From DASRVA01 sp050732935 (lineage in GTDB: Bacteria; Gemmatimonadota; Gemmatimonadetes; JACCXV01; JAHWKZ01), in assembly GCA_050732935.1 (NCBI GenBank), contig JBOHRW010000104.1, positions 1 through 16,355 on the forward strand: 16,355 bases of DNA, written 5' to 3'. A program made the translations under genes and the position numbers. Below the pieces are notes generated by a model. It ran no database searches, had not been told where the DNA came from, and was given only the letters and a program-made list of their open reading frames with translations. Shown piece by piece: positions 15,255 to 16,355 of this stretch. The first letter of the stretch is position 1, and every line of letters begins with the position of its first letter.

Positions 15255-16355
15255 ATGATCCCGACGATGTCTTTTCTCCGAGCCGGTCTCCTCGCGCTCG
15301 CCGCGATTCTGCTGGTCGCCCCCCACGTCGGCGCTCAGTACTTCGGTCGCAACAAGATCCAATACGAGGACTTCGACTGGCGGATCCTGGAAACCGAGCA
15401 CTTCGACGTCCATCACTACGAGGCGACCTCGTCGGATGCGATCTCCGACGCCGCGCGCATGTCCGAGCGCTGGTACGGTCGCTACCAGGGTCTTTTCGAT
15501 CACGAGTTCGAGGACCGCAAGCCGCTCATCCTGTACGCCGACAAGCCGGACTTCCAGCAGACCAACACCACGCCCGGGTTTGTATCCCAGGCGACCGGCG
15601 GCTTCACCGAAGGGCTCAAGGACCGGATCGTGTTGCCGTTCGCCGAGGGCTACGGCGAAACCGATCACGTGCTCGGTCACGAGCTCGTCCACGCCTTCCA
15701 GTTCGATGTGGCCCAGCGCGACACCGGCTCCGGGCCGACCGGCTACCTGCGGCTCCCGCTCTGGTTCATCGAGGGGATGGCCGAGTATCTGTCGATCGGT
15801 CGGGTGAGCGCGCACACGGCGATGTGGATGCGGGACGCCCTGCAGCGCGGCGACCTCCCGACCCTCGACGACCTGTCGCAGGACCCGAGCTACTTTCCCT
15901 ACCGCTTCGGCCACGCCTTCTGGGCCTTCGTGGCGGGGACCTGGGGCGATGACGTCGTCCCCCGGCTCTACCGGGTGGCGGGGCAGAAGGGGCTGGATGC
16001 GGCGATCGCGGAGGTCCTCGGAACCGGCAGCGACAGCCTCTCCCAGCGCTGGATCGAGGCGACCCGGGAGCACTGGGTGCCGCTGGTGGCGGGTCGGACG
16101 CCGCCCGAACGGATCGGCGATCCGTTGATCACGGAAGTCGATGCCGACGACTGGCTCCTCGCCCCCTCGATCAGCCCCGACGGCCGGCGGGTCGTCTTCC
16201 TGTCCCAGCGCGATCTCTTCACCATCGACCTCTTCGTGGGCGACGTCGAAACCGGGGAGATCCTCGGCAAGCTCGCCTCGACCGATCGCACCCCCCACTT
16301 CGACGCGATCGCGTTTCTGAATTCCGCCGGCACCTGGTCGCCCGACGGCCGGCAG
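15255..16355 (+). CDS. Secreted MA-clan metallopeptidase with PD40/TolB-like propeller (partial, C-terminus off the window)
   Basis: The reading frame is open from ATG 15255 to the window end (367 codons). An alternative ATG at 15267 gives the numbering used here. A signal peptide (LRAGLLALAAILLVAPHVGA, cleavage before Gln24) is followed by YFGRNKIQYEDFDWRILETEHFDVHHY, a familiar opening of these proteins. The peptidase domain (about 40-240) has zinc motif HELVH (138-142) and the downstream Glu169 in WFIEGMAEYLS. From about residue 297 a PD40-type strand begins (APSISPDGRRVVFLS), and a second SPDGR ends the window, so a beta-propeller follows. Such HExxH-plus-propeller proteins are common in Gemmatimonadota and related phyla; their substrates are not known. 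GAGG lies 4 nt before ATG 15255, while TATGAT (15254-15259) lies 7 nt before ATG 15267, so either a short-spaced ribosome site or a leaderless start is possible. Confidence 0.88.
   Translation, partial: MIPTMSFLRAGLLALAAILLVAPHVGAQYFGRNKIQYEDFDWRILETEHFDVHHYEATSSDAISDAARMSERWYGRYQGLFDHEFEDRKPLILYADKPDFQQTNTTPGFVSQATGGFTEGLKDRIVLPFAEGYGETDHVLGHELVHAFQFDVAQRDTGSGPTGYLRLPLWFIEGMAEYLSIGRVSAHTAMWMRDALQRGDLPTLDDLSQDPSYFPYRFGHAFWAFVAGTWGDDVVPRLYRVAGQKGLDAAIAEVLGTGSDSLSQRWIEATREHWVPLVAGRTPPERIGDPLITEVDADDWLLAPSISPDGRRVVFLSQRDLFTIDLFVGDVETGEILGKLASTDRTPHFDAIAFLNSAGTWSPDGRQ

Overview
This is a very GC-rich, gene-dense bacterial window with 15 protein genes, two of them cut by the window edges. I see no RNA genes, insertion sequences, integrase or CRISPR array. 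The GC-rich codon use, the large secreted M14 peptidase, the PD40/MA-type metallopeptidase, and the pairing of DERA with microcompartment vertex proteins suggest an environmental lineage such as Gemmatimonadota, Eisenbacteria-like phyla or Myxococcota. That placement is an inference; no rRNA or marker phylogeny can be done here.

Layout. Minus strand, 1-2973: a polytopic glycosyltransferase (GT39/RgtA-like, partial) directly downstream of dnaK. Intergenic, 2974-3234: a divergent regulatory region. Toward dnaK it holds a sigma54-type -24/-12 match and a leader with competing hairpins, one followed by a U6 tract. Toward the other side it holds a near-consensus sigma70 promoter (TTGACG-N17-TATGCT) that ends 6 nt before the GTG of the next gene. 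Plus strand, 3235-5565: a tightly coupled operon of two different EutN/CcmL-type bacterial microcompartment (BMC) vertex proteins, a deoxyribose-phosphate aldolase with an unusual N-terminus (helix, Gly/Ser/Ala linker, Cys cluster), and a polyprenyl-phosphate-type GT2. The genes overlap by four bases (GTGA). Minus strand, 5591-7220: an M48 lipoprotein metalloprotease followed by thiD. Plus strand, 7270-12347: a SpoU-type RNA methyltransferase overlapping a secreted DmpA/P1-family peptidase, then a large secreted M14-family peptidase. Plus strand, 12475-13881: an orphan NtrC-type sigma54-activating response regulator preceded by two 12-13-bp sites spaced 31 bp. Minus strand, 13896-15211: gluconokinase and a family-5 (UdgB) uracil-DNA glycosylase. 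Plus strand from 15255: a secreted HExxH peptidase with a PD40/TolB-like propeller, cut by the window end.

The most interesting part is the vertex protein-vertex protein-DERA-GT2 operon. It looks like a satellite locus of a DERA-type sugar-phosphate metabolosome: no BMC hexamer or trimer, aldehyde dehydrogenase or phosphotransacylase lies in the window, so those would have to be encoded elsewhere. The aldolase would make acetaldehyde and glyceraldehyde-3-phosphate from deoxyribose-5-phosphate, and acetaldehyde is the kind of intermediate metabolosomes contain. Several starts in the window (3235, 7270, possibly 15267) have a -10-like hexamer 6-9 nt upstream and no good ribosome-binding site, which suggests leaderless transcripts are common in this organism.
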